Assembly: GCA_963780715.1 (NCBI GenBank)
Contig: CAWADK010000009.1
Location: forward strand, 62,001 to 126,000
Origin: JALORV01 sp963780715
GTDB lineage: Bacteria > Pseudomonadota > Gammaproteobacteria > Burkholderiales > Burkholderiaceae_F
Length of the DNA: 64,000 bases
Direction of reading: 5' to 3'
The notes beneath the pieces were generated by a model. That model worked only from the letters and a program-made list of their open reading frames with translations. It was not told the DNA's origin and did not search any database. The position numbers and the translations under genes are program-made. Shown piece after piece: positions 44,094 through 53,639 of the stretch (position 1 is its first letter; every line of letters begins with the position of its first letter).

Positions 44094-45260
44094 ATGACGA
44101 CAGGGCGACCGGCCACCGGCCGCAGGACTGGACGTGCCGCCACAAAGCGGGTTGTGCAACCCCGCCCGCGTGCTGCCACCCAAGGCGACACCGCGCCGTC
44201 GCTCACCCCCAGCGGTATTGAGAACTATGCCGTTGGCGAAGCGATCGCCGCCGCGCAGGAGGCCAAGCTGGCCGCCGTGCGCGATGTGCTGGATCACATT
44301 CCCGAAGATGACCGCGGCACACTGCTCGCCTCTCTCGAAGCGATCCTCGCCGGCGCGTCGCCCGACGACGCCGCGGTCCTGCGCGAAGCGCTGCTGGCCC
44401 AGCGCGCCGCCGCGGCCGGTGTCGCCATCGGACCTGACGAGGAACTGTCGACCGACTGGCGGTCCGGCGGCTATCCGTACAAGAACCTGCTGTCGCGGAA
44501 GACGTACGAGAAGCAGAAGTACCGCCTGCAGGTCGAGCTGCTGAAGCTCCAGGCCTGGGTCAAGGACACCGGGCAGAAGGTCGTGATCCTGTTCGAGGGA
44601 CGCGACGCGGCCGGCAAGGGCGGAACGATCCGCCGGTTCATGGAGCACCTGAATCCGCGCGGCGCGCGCGTCGTGGCGCTGGAAAAGCCCAGCGAGACGG
44701 AGCGTGGCCAGTGGTACTTCCAGCGCTACGTGCAGCACCTGCCCACGGCCGGCGAGATCGTGCTGTTCGACCGCTCCTGGTACAACCGCGCCGGTGTCGA
44801 ACGCGTGATGGAATTCTGCAAGGATCACGAGTACGACGAGTTCATGCGGCAGGCGCCGGTGTTCGAGCGCAACCTGGTCGCCAGCGGCGTACACCTGATC
44901 AAGTTCTGGTTCTCCGTCAGCCGCGCCGAGCAGCGGCGCCGCTTCAAGGAACGCGAGACCCACCCGCTGAAGCAGTGGAAACTGTCTCCCGTCGACATGG
45001 CCTCGCTCGACAAGTGGGACGAGTACACGAAAGCCAAGGAGGCGATGTTCTTTCACACCGACACCGCCGAAGCGCCGTGGACCGTGATCAAGTCCGACTG
45101 CAAGAAGCGCGCTCGCCTGAACGCGATGCGATACGTGCTGTACAAGCTGGCCTACAGCAACAAGGACATCGACCACATCGGTGCGCTCGACCCGCTGCTG
45201 GTCGGGCGCGCGCACGTCGTCTATGAGCGCGGCGAAAAGCGCGTGGTCCCACTGCTGTAG
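44094..45260 (+). CDS. ppk2: Polyphosphate kinase 2
   Basis: 388-residue PPK2 that transfers phosphate between polyphosphate and nucleotides. A disordered basic N-terminal tail (about residues 1-110) precedes the kinase core. Walker A GRDAAGKGG is at residues 169-177, with the lid motif VLFDRSWYNRAGVERVM and WTVIKSDCKKRARLN near the end. The ATG at 44094 has an AAGGGA site. Whether it makes GTP/ATP or polyphosphate cannot be told from the sequence. Confidence 0.93.
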   Translation: MTTGRPATGRRTGRAATKRVVQPRPRAATQGDTAPSLTPSGIENYAVGEAIAAAQEAKLAAVRDVLDHIPEDDRGTLLASLEAILAGASPDDAAVLREALLAQRAAAAGVAIGPDEELSTDWRSGGYPYKNLLSRKTYEKQKYRLQVELLKLQAWVKDTGQKVVILFEGRDAAGKGGTIRRFMEHLNPRGARVVALEKPSETERGQWYFQRYVQHLPTAGEIVLFDRSWYNRAGVERVMEFCKDHEYDEFMRQAPVFERNLVASGVHLIKFWFSVSRAEQRRRFKERETHPLKQWKLSPVDMASLDKWDEYTKAKEAMFFHTDTAEAPWTVIKSDCKKRARLNAMRYVLYKLAYSNKDIDHIGALDPLLVGRAHVVYERGEKRVVPLL

Positions 45261-45538
45261 ATCGCCACGTAACCGCCATCCGTGTGGCTGGGGTACGGCT
45301 CCCGATCCGCGGCACCCTCGCGCGTGGGAACATTTCCCATGCGCACCCGTGCGACGCGCGACTCTCGTGTGAAGTGTCGTTGCGACCCCGTCCGATCGGC
45401 TGATCGAATTGCACCCAAGATAGGCGAGGGCGTGGACTTCGCATTCGTCGAAAACCCCACTAACTTGCACGTCATCGGCGATCGGTCATCCGCGATGGGG
45501 TGTGGGCCACGCCAACATGGACGCCGACACGCCTGCCC

Positions 45539-46126
45539 ATGCTTGAACTCGAAACACTCGACGACGCCAGGGAAAAGATCCTCCAAGACGCGCAGCGCGC
45601 CGTGCTGGCACTTCGACGCATCGACTCCCCTCCGGTGGAGTCGATCCAGGAGGGCGTTGCACAGCTCACGGCACTGAGAGAGCAGGCCTACGACCACCTC
45701 GTCCAGCTCCAGCGCGCGCAACTCATCGTTCGCGCCGCCGAGTGGCTGCTGGAGCACGATCTCGGCAACACGGAGACACGCTGGCACTGGAACCCGCGGC
45801 GTCCGGCGGACCAGGATGAGCCCGATCTGCAGGGCTCCGCCTGCGAGCGGATCGTCGTTTCGGCCATGGTGGCGGCATCTCATCTCGCCGACAGCGCCCT
45901 CGATGCCCGCCTGCGCCGCTCGCTGTCGAAGCTTGCATCGCTGCCAGGAAAGAAATTCCTGTTCGTCGACACCACGTCACTTAAAAGGCGCGCGGTGACG
46001 CGGGTCCTCCTGGCCAGCTGGGACATCAGCGTGGTCCAGATCGCAGCACGCGACGTGGCGACGGCCAGCACGACGAGGACGCTCACGAACTTCCCCACCA
46101 GCGCCAGGACAGCCTCCGCGTCCTGA
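45539..46126 (+). CDS. Hypothetical alpha-helical protein, 195 residues
   Basis: ATG 45539 starts MLELETLDDAREKILQDAQR, and the first 110 residues are strongly helical with heptad-like spacing, ending LLEHDLGNTETRWHWN. The last third is less regular and rich in Thr, Ser and Arg. I recognise no family. About 280 bases without a gene separate it from ppk2. The C terminus is the least certain part, because the opposite strand there is also open and hydrophobic. Confidence 0.45.
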   Translation: MLELETLDDAREKILQDAQRAVLALRRIDSPPVESIQEGVAQLTALREQAYDHLVQLQRAQLIVRAAEWLLEHDLGNTETRWHWNPRRPADQDEPDLQGSACERIVVSAMVAASHLADSALDARLRRSLSKLASLPGKKFLFVDTTSLKRRAVTRVLLASWDISVVQIAARDVATASTTRTLTNFPTSARTASAS

Positions 46127-46419
46127 GCAACAGCCGCAGCGGGCGCCGCGCACCTTCCTGATGGACAGGCCGGTCCGCACACCGACCTGCGGCCGTGCGC
46201 TGTCCTGGCCAGCACTCGTGAAGCCCGGTTGCACCGCTCTCTTGCCGGCGCCTTCAGGTCGCGCCGCTGTCGCTGCGTGAATCTGCCGCAACCGTGCGAC
46301 CGCAATGCTCCGTGGCGAGCCTGACCTGCAACCGCTGAAATGCTGCTCATCCGTCAAGTGGCGGACAACGATCCCTCGGGGCTGCCAAGACAGCAACTCC
46401 AACGGTAACGGAGCGCAAA

Positions 46420-46593
46420 ATGTTCAAGCATGCATGGAAGCACGCCATCGCGACGACGGCCGCCGCCGTCACGACGATCGCCTTGTTCAGCGCGGTCGCT
46501 TCGCTGGCCGACGGCGACAAGGCAGCATTGCTGGCCGCGAAGATCAATCCGACAGCCATCGCCGTCAACGGCACCGGCACGGTGCAGCGGTAG
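46420..46593 (+). CDS. Small secreted or membrane peptide, 57 residues
   Basis: ATG 46420 follows a GGAG site. The peptide begins MFKHAWKHAIATTAAAVTT, with a hydrophobic core up to residue 30, then a polar tail ending GTGTVQR. The length and layout suggest a signal-anchored peptide. It is convergent with the 62-residue peptide at 46817-47005 across a perfect hairpin. The family is unrecognised. Confidence 0.5.
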   Translation: MFKHAWKHAIATTAAAVTTIALFSAVASLADGDKAALLAAKINPTAIAVNGTGTVQR

Positions 46594-46722
46594 CGCCGCT
46601 GGAGCGCCCAGGCTGTGGCTCAATGTCACGCCCTGCAATGGCTGACGTCGTGGCCAGGTTGAGCGCCTCATCGCGCCGCGCGCCGGCGTGACAACGATGC
46701 GATCTCGGGGCACAAGAAATGC

Positions 46723-46748
46723 GAAAGCCCGGCCGAAGCCGGGCTTTC
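46723..46748. terminator. Bidirectional hairpin between two small genes
   Basis: An 11-bp perfect stem GAAAGCCCGGC / GCCGGGCTTTC with a CGAA loop. It lies between the convergent ends of the two small peptide genes, and its A- and T-rich stem base can serve both directions. Confidence 0.65.
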
Positions 46749-46816
46749 GTTGGTACTGCGCCGGGCGTGCGCTGCGCGTGGCGGGACCGGTCGCCGCGCG
46801 TATCAGCGCGCCGCGC

Positions 46817-47005
46817 TCAGCGGGTCGCCGTCGCGCTCGAGGCGGCCGTGATGACGACACGCTCCATCGCCACCAGGTGGCCGTTGAACTCGTCGGTCGG
46901 CTGCATGCCGGCCACGGTGCTGCCCAGGATGACGACGCTGGCAACCACGGCGCCGATGAAGGCGCTGAGCTTGACGCGGGCGGGAGTGGAGTAGTTGGCG
47001 TTCAT
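46817..47005 (-). CDS. Small single-pass membrane protein, 62 residues
   Basis: ATG 47005 has an AAAGGA ribosome site. One hydrophobic segment (about residues 12-33) follows MNANYSTPARVKL, then a short polar tail with ATATR at the end. A TACAGT -10-like hexamer lies on the minus strand at 47049-47054. Family not recognised; small proteins of this layout are common in Burkholderiales. Confidence 0.55.
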   Translation of the reverse strand: MNANYSTPARVKLSAFIGAVVASVVILGSTVAGMQPTDEFNGHLVAMERVVITAASSATATR

Positions 47006-47364
47006 CGTTCGGTCCTTTCGTGCGGCGTTGTTCGGTGTCGATGAACGCACTGTAGGCAGAGCACCGCTCGGCTGCGAGCGACTTGCGACGGGGTGCAGAA
47101 ATCGCGGCGCGAACTGCAGGGCCGGTTTCATCGCGTCCAGGCGCCGCTTCGCGCTTCATCCGCCGCAGGCGCAGTTCGTCGCGCTGGGCGGCGGTTCACT
47201 CCGGTCCGGAGCAGTTAGAAGCGCAGAGTCCCGGAATTCGATGCGCGGACAAGCAGCAGACGCCTGAAAGGCTGCCGCCGCTCAATTGCCTGTTGCCACG
47301 GGATGAGCGCCGCGCGTTCGGCTGCCGTCACCGGCGGGTCACCGGACAACCCAAGCGCTTCCCG
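47006..47364. other. Intergenic region between small gene and dppF
   Basis: About 360 bases with no gene that I can support on either strand. The right edge is the dppF stop, and no clear terminator was seen after it. The left edge holds the leader of the 62-residue peptide gene. Confidence 0.4.
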
Positions 47365-48418
47365 CTAGATGCGCCCTTCCTCGACCGCGTGGCACGCCAC
47401 TTCGGTGGAACCCTCGGCATGGTGCACCACACGCAAGCCAGGGACTTCACTGCGGCAGCGCGCATTGGCGTGCGGGCAGCGCGGATGAAACGTGCACCCG
47501 GTCGGCGGATTGAGCGGGTTGGGAACTTCGCCCGCCACCGGAGTCCGCGCCCGGCCCGTCATCTCGAGGTCGGGGATCGCATCGAGCAGCATGCGGGTGT
47601 ACGGATGGCGAGGTGCACTGAATATCCGCTGGCGCGATGCCAGTTCGACGATCTTGCCGAGGTACATGACGCCGACACGGTCGGAGATGTGGTGAACAAC
47701 GGCCAGGTTGTGCGAGATGAAGAGGTAGGTGAGGCCCAGTTCGCGCTGCAGGTCCTTCATCAGGTTCAGCACCTGCGCCTGTACCGAAACATCCAGCGCA
47801 GATGTCGGCTCGTCACAGACGAGGAACTCCGGCTTGGTGGCCAGGGCGCGCGCGATCGACAGGCGCTGGCGCTGCCCGCCAGAAAACTGGTGCGGGTATT
47901 TCACCTTGTCCGCCGGGGCCAGCTTGACCTGATGCAGCAGTTCGTCGACCCGCGCCGTGATCTGCACCTTGTCGCGCATCAGTCCGTGTGCAATCAGCGG
48001 CTCGGCGATGATGTCCTCGACACGCCAGCGCGGGTTGAGACTCGCGTACGGGTCCTGGAAGATCATCTGCAGTTTCTGGCGCAACGGACGACCGGCAGCC
48101 GTAGTTCATATCCGCGAGGTCGCGGCCAAAGAACTCGACGCGGCCGCGGGTCGGCGTGTACAGGCCGACCAGCAAGCGCGCGACGGTGGACTTTCCGCAA
48201 CCCGATTCGCCGACCAGCGAGAGTGTCTCGCCGCGACGGATCGTGAAGCTGACCCCATCGACGGCATGCAGGATCTGGCGTCCGCTGCGCTCCAGCACGC
48301 GGTTCAGCCAGGGCGCGGAGACGTCGAAGTACTTGGCCAGGCCGTCGGCCATCACGATGATCTCGCTGCCGGCGGCGACATCCCCCTTCGTTCCATCCTC
48401 GCGCAGCATGGCGGCCAT
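47365..48418 (-). CDS. dppF: Oligopeptide ABC transporter ATP-binding protein DppF (frameshifted)
   Basis: Second ATPase of a Dpp/Opp importer. Walker A GESGCGKST and the N-terminal part are in one frame. The Q-loop FQDPYASLNPRW, the signature FSGGQRQRL, Walker B LVCDEPTSALDVS, and the C-terminal TGCTFHPRCPHA cysteine motif are in the next. The break is near 48088-48100. Restored length about 350 residues. ATG 48418 is 5 bases after the dppD stop. The gene symbol follows the family, not proven substrate. Confidence 0.88.
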
Positions 48419-48423
48419 GGATG

Positions 48424-49410
48424 TCAGGCGGCTCGCACCAGACTGCTCGCCTCGTGCAGCCAGCACGCCGCCCGTGACGTGCCGGCCGGCATCAGGTCGG
48501 GCCGCTCGCGCGTGCAGCGCTCGAACGCACGTGTGCAGCGGGGGTGAAACGCGCATCCCGACGGGATGGCCGTCAGGCGCGGCATCGCGCCGTCGATCTG
48601 CGTCAGGCGCTCGACGTCGGCCACCATGCTCGGAATGGATCCCATCAGCCCGACCGTGTAGGGATGCTGGGGACGATGGATCACGTCGGCGACGGGTCCG
48701 ATCTCGACGATGCGACCGGCGTACATGACGGCGACCCGATCCGCCGTCTCCGCGATGACGCCCATGTCGTGCGTCACCAGCATCACTGCCGTGCCATGGT
48801 CACGGCAGAGTGTCTTGAGCAGCGAGATGATCTGCGCCTGGATCGAGACGTCGAGCGCTGTCGTCGGCTCGTCGGCGATCACGAGCTTCGGCTGCGCCGC
48901 CAGCGCGAGCGCAATCACCACCCGTTGACGCATGCCGCCGGAAAACTGGTGCGGATAGTGGTCGATGCGCCGCTCGGCGGCCGGAATGCCGGTCGCCTCG
49001 AGCAGTTCGACGGCCCGCTGGCGCGCAGCGGCGGCCGACATGTTCAGATGTGTCGTGACCGTTTCGACCAGCTGCTGCCCGACGGTGTAGAGCGGATTGA
49101 GCGACGTCAGCGGGTCCTGGAAGATCGCACCGATCTCGCGGCCCCGGATCTTGCGCATATCGTCGTACGGCAGGTTGTCGATGCGCAGGCCGGCGAGCTT
49201 GATCTCGCCGGCGGCGATCCGGCCGGGCGGCTCGAGCAGTCCAATGATCGCCGCACCCGTCAACGACTTGCCGGCGCCCGATTCGCCAACCACCCCCAGC
49301 ACCTCGCCGGGAGCAATGGCAAGGGAGACGTCGTCGACGGCGACGAGCGTGCCCCGCCGCGTCGGAAACTCGATGCGAAGGTTGCGGACCTCGAGCAGCG
49401 GCTCGGTCAT
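48424..49410 (-). CDS. dppD: Oligopeptide ABC transporter ATP-binding protein DppD
   Basis: 328-residue ATPase. Walker A GESGAGKSL, Q-loop IFQDPLTSLNPLY, signature FSGGMRQRV, Walker B VIADEPTTALDVS, switch THDMG and the C-terminal Opp/Dpp motif SGCAFHPRC, which can hold a 4Fe-4S cluster in relatives, are all intact. Its ATG at 49410 lies 5 bases after the stop of a lipoprotein gene, and it is followed closely by dppF. Confidence 0.9.
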   Translation of the reverse strand: MTEPLLEVRNLRIEFPTRRGTLVAVDDVSLAIAPGEVLGVVGESGAGKSLTGAAIIGLLEPPGRIAAGEIKLAGLRIDNLPYDDMRKIRGREIGAIFQDPLTSLNPLYTVGQQLVETVTTHLNMSAAAARQRAVELLEATGIPAAERRIDHYPHQFSGGMRQRVVIALALAAQPKLVIADEPTTALDVSIQAQIISLLKTLCRDHGTAVMLVTHDMGVIAETADRVAVMYAGRIVEIGPVADVIHRPQHPYTVGLMGSIPSMVADVERLTQIDGAMPRLTAIPSGCAFHPRCTRAFERCTRERPDLMPAGTSRAACWLHEASSLVRAA

Positions 49411-49415
49411 GCGCC

Positions 49416-49808
49416 CTACTTCTTCTCGGGCGGCGGGGTGCAGCCGCCCAGGGGTTCGGCGTAATCGACCCGCGTCGTAAATTCCGCCGCGATCCGGTTG
49501 TCGCGAACCGCGACGATGTAGTAGGTGAAGCACGGCTTCACGTCGAGTTTCAGCGACCCGGTTTCCTGCGGGGCGCCCGGAACGGGCATCGCCTGGACGC
49601 GGATCTCATGTACGCCAGGTTCGACCAGCACGCGGCGCTCCGTCGTATCCCAGTTGTCGACGCCCAGAATGATCACCGGCTGGGTGTCGATGTTGGTCTT
49701 GAAGTAGCGCTGACCGACCAGATACGACCCGTGAAACGAACTCGCGCAGCCGGACAGCAGGGTCGCGGCGGCGGTGAGTGATGCAAGAACTGCTTGTTGT
49801 TTCGTCAT
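49416..49808 (-). CDS. Lipoprotein embedded in the peptide-transport operon, 130 residues
   Basis: The signal peptide ends in a lipobox LLSGC (Cys about residue 21). The mature part is beta-rich with CFTYYIVAVRD and CTPPPEKK segments, giving two more cysteines that could pair. A GGAGAAG ribosome site supports ATG 49808. It sits between dppC and dppD with short gaps, an unusual insertion in this operon. The DUF is not recognised; a role in anchoring or assembly is speculative. Confidence 0.65.
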   Translation of the reverse strand: MTKQQAVLASLTAAATLLSGCASSFHGSYLVGQRYFKTNIDTQPVIILGVDNWDTTERRVLVEPGVHEIRVQAMPVPGAPQETGSLKLDVKPCFTYYIVAVRDNRIAAEFTTRVDYAEPLGGCTPPPEKK

Positions 49809-49853
49809 CGTGCTTCTCCTCGCGCAAACGTCGAACACCGGCCCGCGGCCGGT

Positions 49854-50765
49854 TCAACGCAACTTCGGATTCAGGGCATCGCGCAGCCAGTCGCCCATCA
49901 GATTGACCGAAAGGACGAGGAGGATCAGCGCCAGGCCGGGGAAAATGGTGATCCACCACTCGCCGGAAAACAGGAACTCGTTGCCGATGCGGATCAGCGT
50001 TCCGAGCGACGGCGTGGTCGGCGGCACGCCGACCCCGAGGAAGGACAGAGTCGCCTCCGTGATGATCGCGGTCGCGATGTGAACGGTGGCGAGCACCAGC
50101 ACGGGGCCGAGCACGTTCGGCAGCACGTGCTTCAGCATGATCTTGAACGGTGACACGCCGATCACCCGCGCGGCCTGGATGTATTCCTTGTTCTTCTCGA
50201 CGAGCGTGGAACCGCGCACGGTGCGCGCGTACTGCACCCAGCCGGACAGCGCGATCGCGAGGATCAGCACGCCGAAGGCAAGCTCGTTGTGCGAATCGCG
50301 CGGCAGGATCGCCCGCGCCACGCCGTCGATCAGCAGAGCGACCAGGATCGCGGGGAACGACAGCATCACGTCGCAGACACGCATGATGAAGGCATCGAGC
50401 CGCCCGCCCACGTAACCGGAGAGCAGGCCGAGCCCGACGCCCATGACAACCGACAGCGCCACCGACGCCAGCCCGATCAGCAGTGAAATCTGCATGCCGT
50501 AGATGACGGCCGAGAAGATGTCGCGTCCCTGGTCGTCGGTACCGAGCCAGAATTTGGGATTGCCGCCTTCCTCCCAGGACGGAGGCAGCGACGCATCCAT
50601 CAGATTGATCGTCGCCAGGTCGAACGGGTTATACGGCGCGACCCAGTGCGCAAAAATGGCAGCAAAAATGAGCGTGAACGCGACCAGCGTGGCACCGATG
50701 GCAACCGGCGACTGCCGGAAGCTGTAGGCGACGTCGCTGTCCCAGAGCCGCGCGAGTGCGTTCAT
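49854..50765 (-). CDS. dppC: Oligopeptide ABC transporter permease DppC
   Basis: 303-residue inner-membrane permease with an N-terminal helix and an extracytoplasmic loop starting APYNPFDL...FWLGTDDQGRDIFSAVIYGMQISL. The EAA cytoplasmic loop, EYIQAARVIGVSPFKIMLKHVLPN, is intact with shorter fragments visible. It pairs with DppB. The operon order here is SBP2, dppB, M20 hydrolase, SBP1, dppC, lipoprotein, dppD, dppF. Confidence 0.9.
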   Translation of the reverse strand: MNALARLWDSDVAYSFRQSPVAIGATLVAFTLIFAAIFAHWVAPYNPFDLATINLMDASLPPSWEEGGNPKFWLGTDDQGRDIFSAVIYGMQISLLIGLASVALSVVMGVGLGLLSGYVGGRLDAFIMRVCDVMLSFPAILVALLIDGVARAILPRDSHNELAFGVLILAIALSGWVQYARTVRGSTLVEKNKEYIQAARVIGVSPFKIMLKHVLPNVLGPVLVLATVHIATAIITEATLSFLGVGVPPTTPSLGTLIRIGNEFLFSGEWWITIFPGLALILLVLSVNLMGDWLRDALNPKLR

Positions 50766-50785
50766 GCCGTCGTCTCAGCGCCGCA

Positions 50786-52393
50786 TCACTGCGCCGTACC
50801 CTTGATCACGACCCACTTCAGCGGCATGTAGTTGTCCGCCAGCTGGACGAGATCGACGTTCCTCTTCATCGCCCAGGCGAGTGCTTGCTGGTGCAGCGGG
50901 ATGTGGCCGACGTCGTCCTGGTGGATCTTCATCGCCTCGGCGATCATCGCGTTGCGCTTCTTGATGTCGGTCTCGGTCGCGATTGCCTTCGTCAGCTCAT
51001 CCACCTTGGCATTGCTGTAGGTGCCCAGGTTGAACTGCCCCTGGCCGCCAGCGCCCGGCGTGGCCATCAGCGCGAACAGCGGGTTGTGCGAGTCATAGCT
51101 GCCCGGCGTCCAACCCAGCATGTAGAAGCTGGTGTTGCGCGACAGTATCTTCGGGAAATAGGAGCCCTTGGTCTCGGCCACCAGATTCACCTTCACGCCG
51201 ATACGCGCCAGCATCGCGGCGACAGCCTTGCAGATCTCCTCGTCGTTGACGTAGCGGTCGTTCGGGCAGTTCATGCCGACCTCGAAGCCGTTCGGATAGC
51301 CGGCCTCTGCCAGCAGCTTCTTCGCGGCCTCCGGGTCATAGGGCAGGCGCTTGTTCAGATCCGCCGGGAACCCGGTGATGCCAGGCGCGATCATCAGTCC
51401 GGTCGGCGCGGACGCACCCCGCATGACCGCCTTCTGGATCGCGTTGATGTCGATCGCCTGGTAGAACGCCTGGCGCACTCGCTTGTCCTTGAACGGGTTC
51501 TTGCCTTTCACGCTCGAGGACAGCAGTTCGTCGCGCGACTGGTCCATGCCGAGGAAGATCGTGCGCAGCTCCGGGCCTTGCATGACCTTGAAGGCCGGGT
51601 TGGCCTGGATGCGCGCGATGTCCTGCACCGGCACCGGCTCCATCATGTCGATCTCGCCCGACAGCAGCGCCGCCACGCGCGTCGAGGCGTTGCCGATCGG
51701 CGTGAACACGACCTCCTGCACGTTGCCTTCGATCTTGTCCCAGTAGCCCGGATTGCGCTGCAACGTCGTGCGCACGTTCGGATCGCGCGCGCGCAGCCGG
51801 TAGGGGCCGGTGCCGTTCGCCTTGAAGGAAGCCGCGTTCTCGGTGCCCTTGCGCTTGTCGACCGGCTGCACGGCGCGATTCTCCTCGCACCACTTCTTGG
51901 ACATGATGTACCAGTTGGTCACCACGTCCGGCAGGATCGGGAACGGCTCGTTGGTCACGATGTCGATCGTGAGATCGTCGACCTTGCGGATTTCCTTGAT
52001 CGATCCGACGTAGGTCTTGACGTCCGATCCTTCGCCCTTGGCGCGGTTGTACGAAAAGATGACGTCGTCGGCCGTGAACGGCGTGCCGTCGTGGAACTTC
52101 ACGTTCTTGCGCAGGTTGAAGCGCCATACGGTCGGTGCGGTCTGCTTCCAGTCCGTCGCGAGTGCCGGCACCAGTTCGAGCTTCTTGCCGCGGCCGATCA
52201 GCGGCTCGTACAGATTGCCCGTGAACGAAAGCTGAAGCGACTCGTTGAGCGAGTGCGGGTCCATTGACAGCGCGTCGCCCTGGTTGGCGAACTTGAAGGT
52301 CTGCGCCCGAACCGGGGCCATCATGCCAAGGGCGAGGATGCCGACGGCCGCCCACGCCACGGCGCGGGACGAGACTCGATTGAACCCGTTCAT
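50786..52393 (-). CDS. Peptide-type ABC solute-binding protein 1 (family 5)
   Basis: 535-residue periplasmic protein of the SBP_bac_5 family. The signal peptide ends near APVRAQ (residue 31). Conserved elements include the TMDP-like SMDPHSLNES, FHDGTPFTADDVIFS, RIGVKVNL and the C-terminal region. It is a paralogue of SBP2 at 54797-56374; the two differ at many positions in the ligand-facing central domain, so they may widen the substrate range. Located between the M20 hydrolase and dppC. Confidence 0.9.
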   Translation of the reverse strand: MNGFNRVSSRAVAWAAVGILALGMMAPVRAQTFKFANQGDALSMDPHSLNESLQLSFTGNLYEPLIGRGKKLELVPALATDWKQTAPTVWRFNLRKNVKFHDGTPFTADDVIFSYNRAKGEGSDVKTYVGSIKEIRKVDDLTIDIVTNEPFPILPDVVTNWYIMSKKWCEENRAVQPVDKRKGTENAASFKANGTGPYRLRARDPNVRTTLQRNPGYWDKIEGNVQEVVFTPIGNASTRVAALLSGEIDMMEPVPVQDIARIQANPAFKVMQGPELRTIFLGMDQSRDELLSSSVKGKNPFKDKRVRQAFYQAIDINAIQKAVMRGASAPTGLMIAPGITGFPADLNKRLPYDPEAAKKLLAEAGYPNGFEVGMNCPNDRYVNDEEICKAVAAMLARIGVKVNLVAETKGSYFPKILSRNTSFYMLGWTPGSYDSHNPLFALMATPGAGGQGQFNLGTYSNAKVDELTKAIATETDIKKRNAMIAEAMKIHQDDVGHIPLHQQALAWAMKRNVDLVQLADNYMPLKWVVIKGTAQ

Positions 52394-52403
52394 GGGGTGC
52401 CTC

Positions 52404-53627
52404 CTACGAAGGTGATTGAGCGGTGAGCGACAGGCTACGCTCGGCCAGTGCTGAGAAGTACGCCGCCCCCAGCGGGATCACGGCGTCGTTGAAATCATAT
52501 CGGGTGTTGTGCAGGAAGCAGCCGCCTAGTCCGCCACCCTGGCCGAGGCGTACGTAGCAGCCGGGCCTGACGCGCAGCATGAACGCGAAGTCCTCGGCCC
52601 CCATTGATGGTTCGAGGTCACGCACCACGTTGTCTTCGCCGACCAGTTCGGCCGCGACGTCGCCGGCAAACCTCGCCTGCGCCGCATGGTTGATCGTCGC
52701 GGGATAGATGCGCTCGTAGACGAGTTTCGCCTCGGCTCCGAAGGCGCGTGCCGTGGACTCCACCAGTTCGGTGAGTCGCTGTTCGATGAGGTCCTGGGCG
52801 TCGGCGCTAAACGTGCGCACTGTGCCGACCAGCTTCGCTTCGCGCGGCACGACGGAGTAGGCGGCGGGGTTGCCGGCCTGGATCGAGCACAGGCTCAATA
52901 CCGCCGCATCGAGCGGGCCGACATTGCGAGCCACGATGGTCTGCGCCGCCGTCACGATATGCGCGGCAACGACCACCGGATCGATCGTGCGGTGCGGATG
53001 CGCGCCGTGACCGCCCTTGCCGCTGACATCGATCTCGATTCGATCGGCGGCGGCCATCATCGGCCCGGCATTCAGGCCAATCCGTCCCGGCTCGAGAGCA
53101 GGCCAGTTATGCAAGGCGTAGACCTCGTCGGTCGGAAAGCGCTCGAACAGACCGTCATCGATCATCGCCTTGGCACCGGCGAAACCTTCCTCGCCCGGCT
53201 GAAAGATCAGATTGACGACGCCGTCGAATTGACGGGTCCGTGAAAGGTACTGCGCAGCCCCCAGCAGGATCGTCGTGTGGCCATCGTGGCCGCAGCCATG
53301 CATCAGTCCCGGGCGCGTGGACCGATGCGCGAACTCGTTCTCCTCGTTCATCGGCAACGCGTCCATGTCGGCCCGCAGGCCGATCGAACGGCGCGAGTGT
53401 CCACGGCCGTGAATCACGGCGACCACGCCGGTGCGGCCGATGCCGGTATGCACTTCGTCGACGCCAAAACTGCGCAGTCGCTCGGCGACGAGGGCCGAAG
53501 TGCGGTGCTCTTCGAAGCCAAGCTCCGGGTGGGAATGCAGGTCGCGGCGGAATTCGGCGAGCCCCTCGTGATGCGGCAGGATCGCCGCCAGCGGTCCCCT
53601 CAGTGCCGCGCCCAGATAGCTGCCCAT
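52404..53627 (-). CDS. M20 family amidohydrolase in peptide operon
   Basis: 407-residue N-acyl-amino acid amidohydrolase-type enzyme. Motifs: LHSHPELGFEEHRT, GCGHDGHTTILLGA with its metal-binding HDGH, QPGEEGFAGAKAMIDDG, and GAEDFAFML near the C terminus. It lacks a signal peptide, so it acts in the cytoplasm on whatever the Dpp-like importer brings in; that coupling is inference from operon position. Its closest relative in the window is at 25564-26754. Confidence 0.9.
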   Translation of the reverse strand: MGSYLGAALRGPLAAILPHHEGLAEFRRDLHSHPELGFEEHRTSALVAERLRSFGVDEVHTGIGRTGVVAVIHGRGHSRRSIGLRADMDALPMNEENEFAHRSTRPGLMHGCGHDGHTTILLGAAQYLSRTRQFDGVVNLIFQPGEEGFAGAKAMIDDGLFERFPTDEVYALHNWPALEPGRIGLNAGPMMAAADRIEIDVSGKGGHGAHPHRTIDPVVVAAHIVTAAQTIVARNVGPLDAAVLSLCSIQAGNPAAYSVVPREAKLVGTVRTFSADAQDLIEQRLTELVESTARAFGAEAKLVYERIYPATINHAAQARFAGDVAAELVGEDNVVRDLEPSMGAEDFAFMLRVRPGCYVRLGQGGGLGGCFLHNTRYDFNDAVIPLGAAYFSALAERSLSLTAQSPS

Positions 53628-53639
53628 CCGCGCCGCTCC

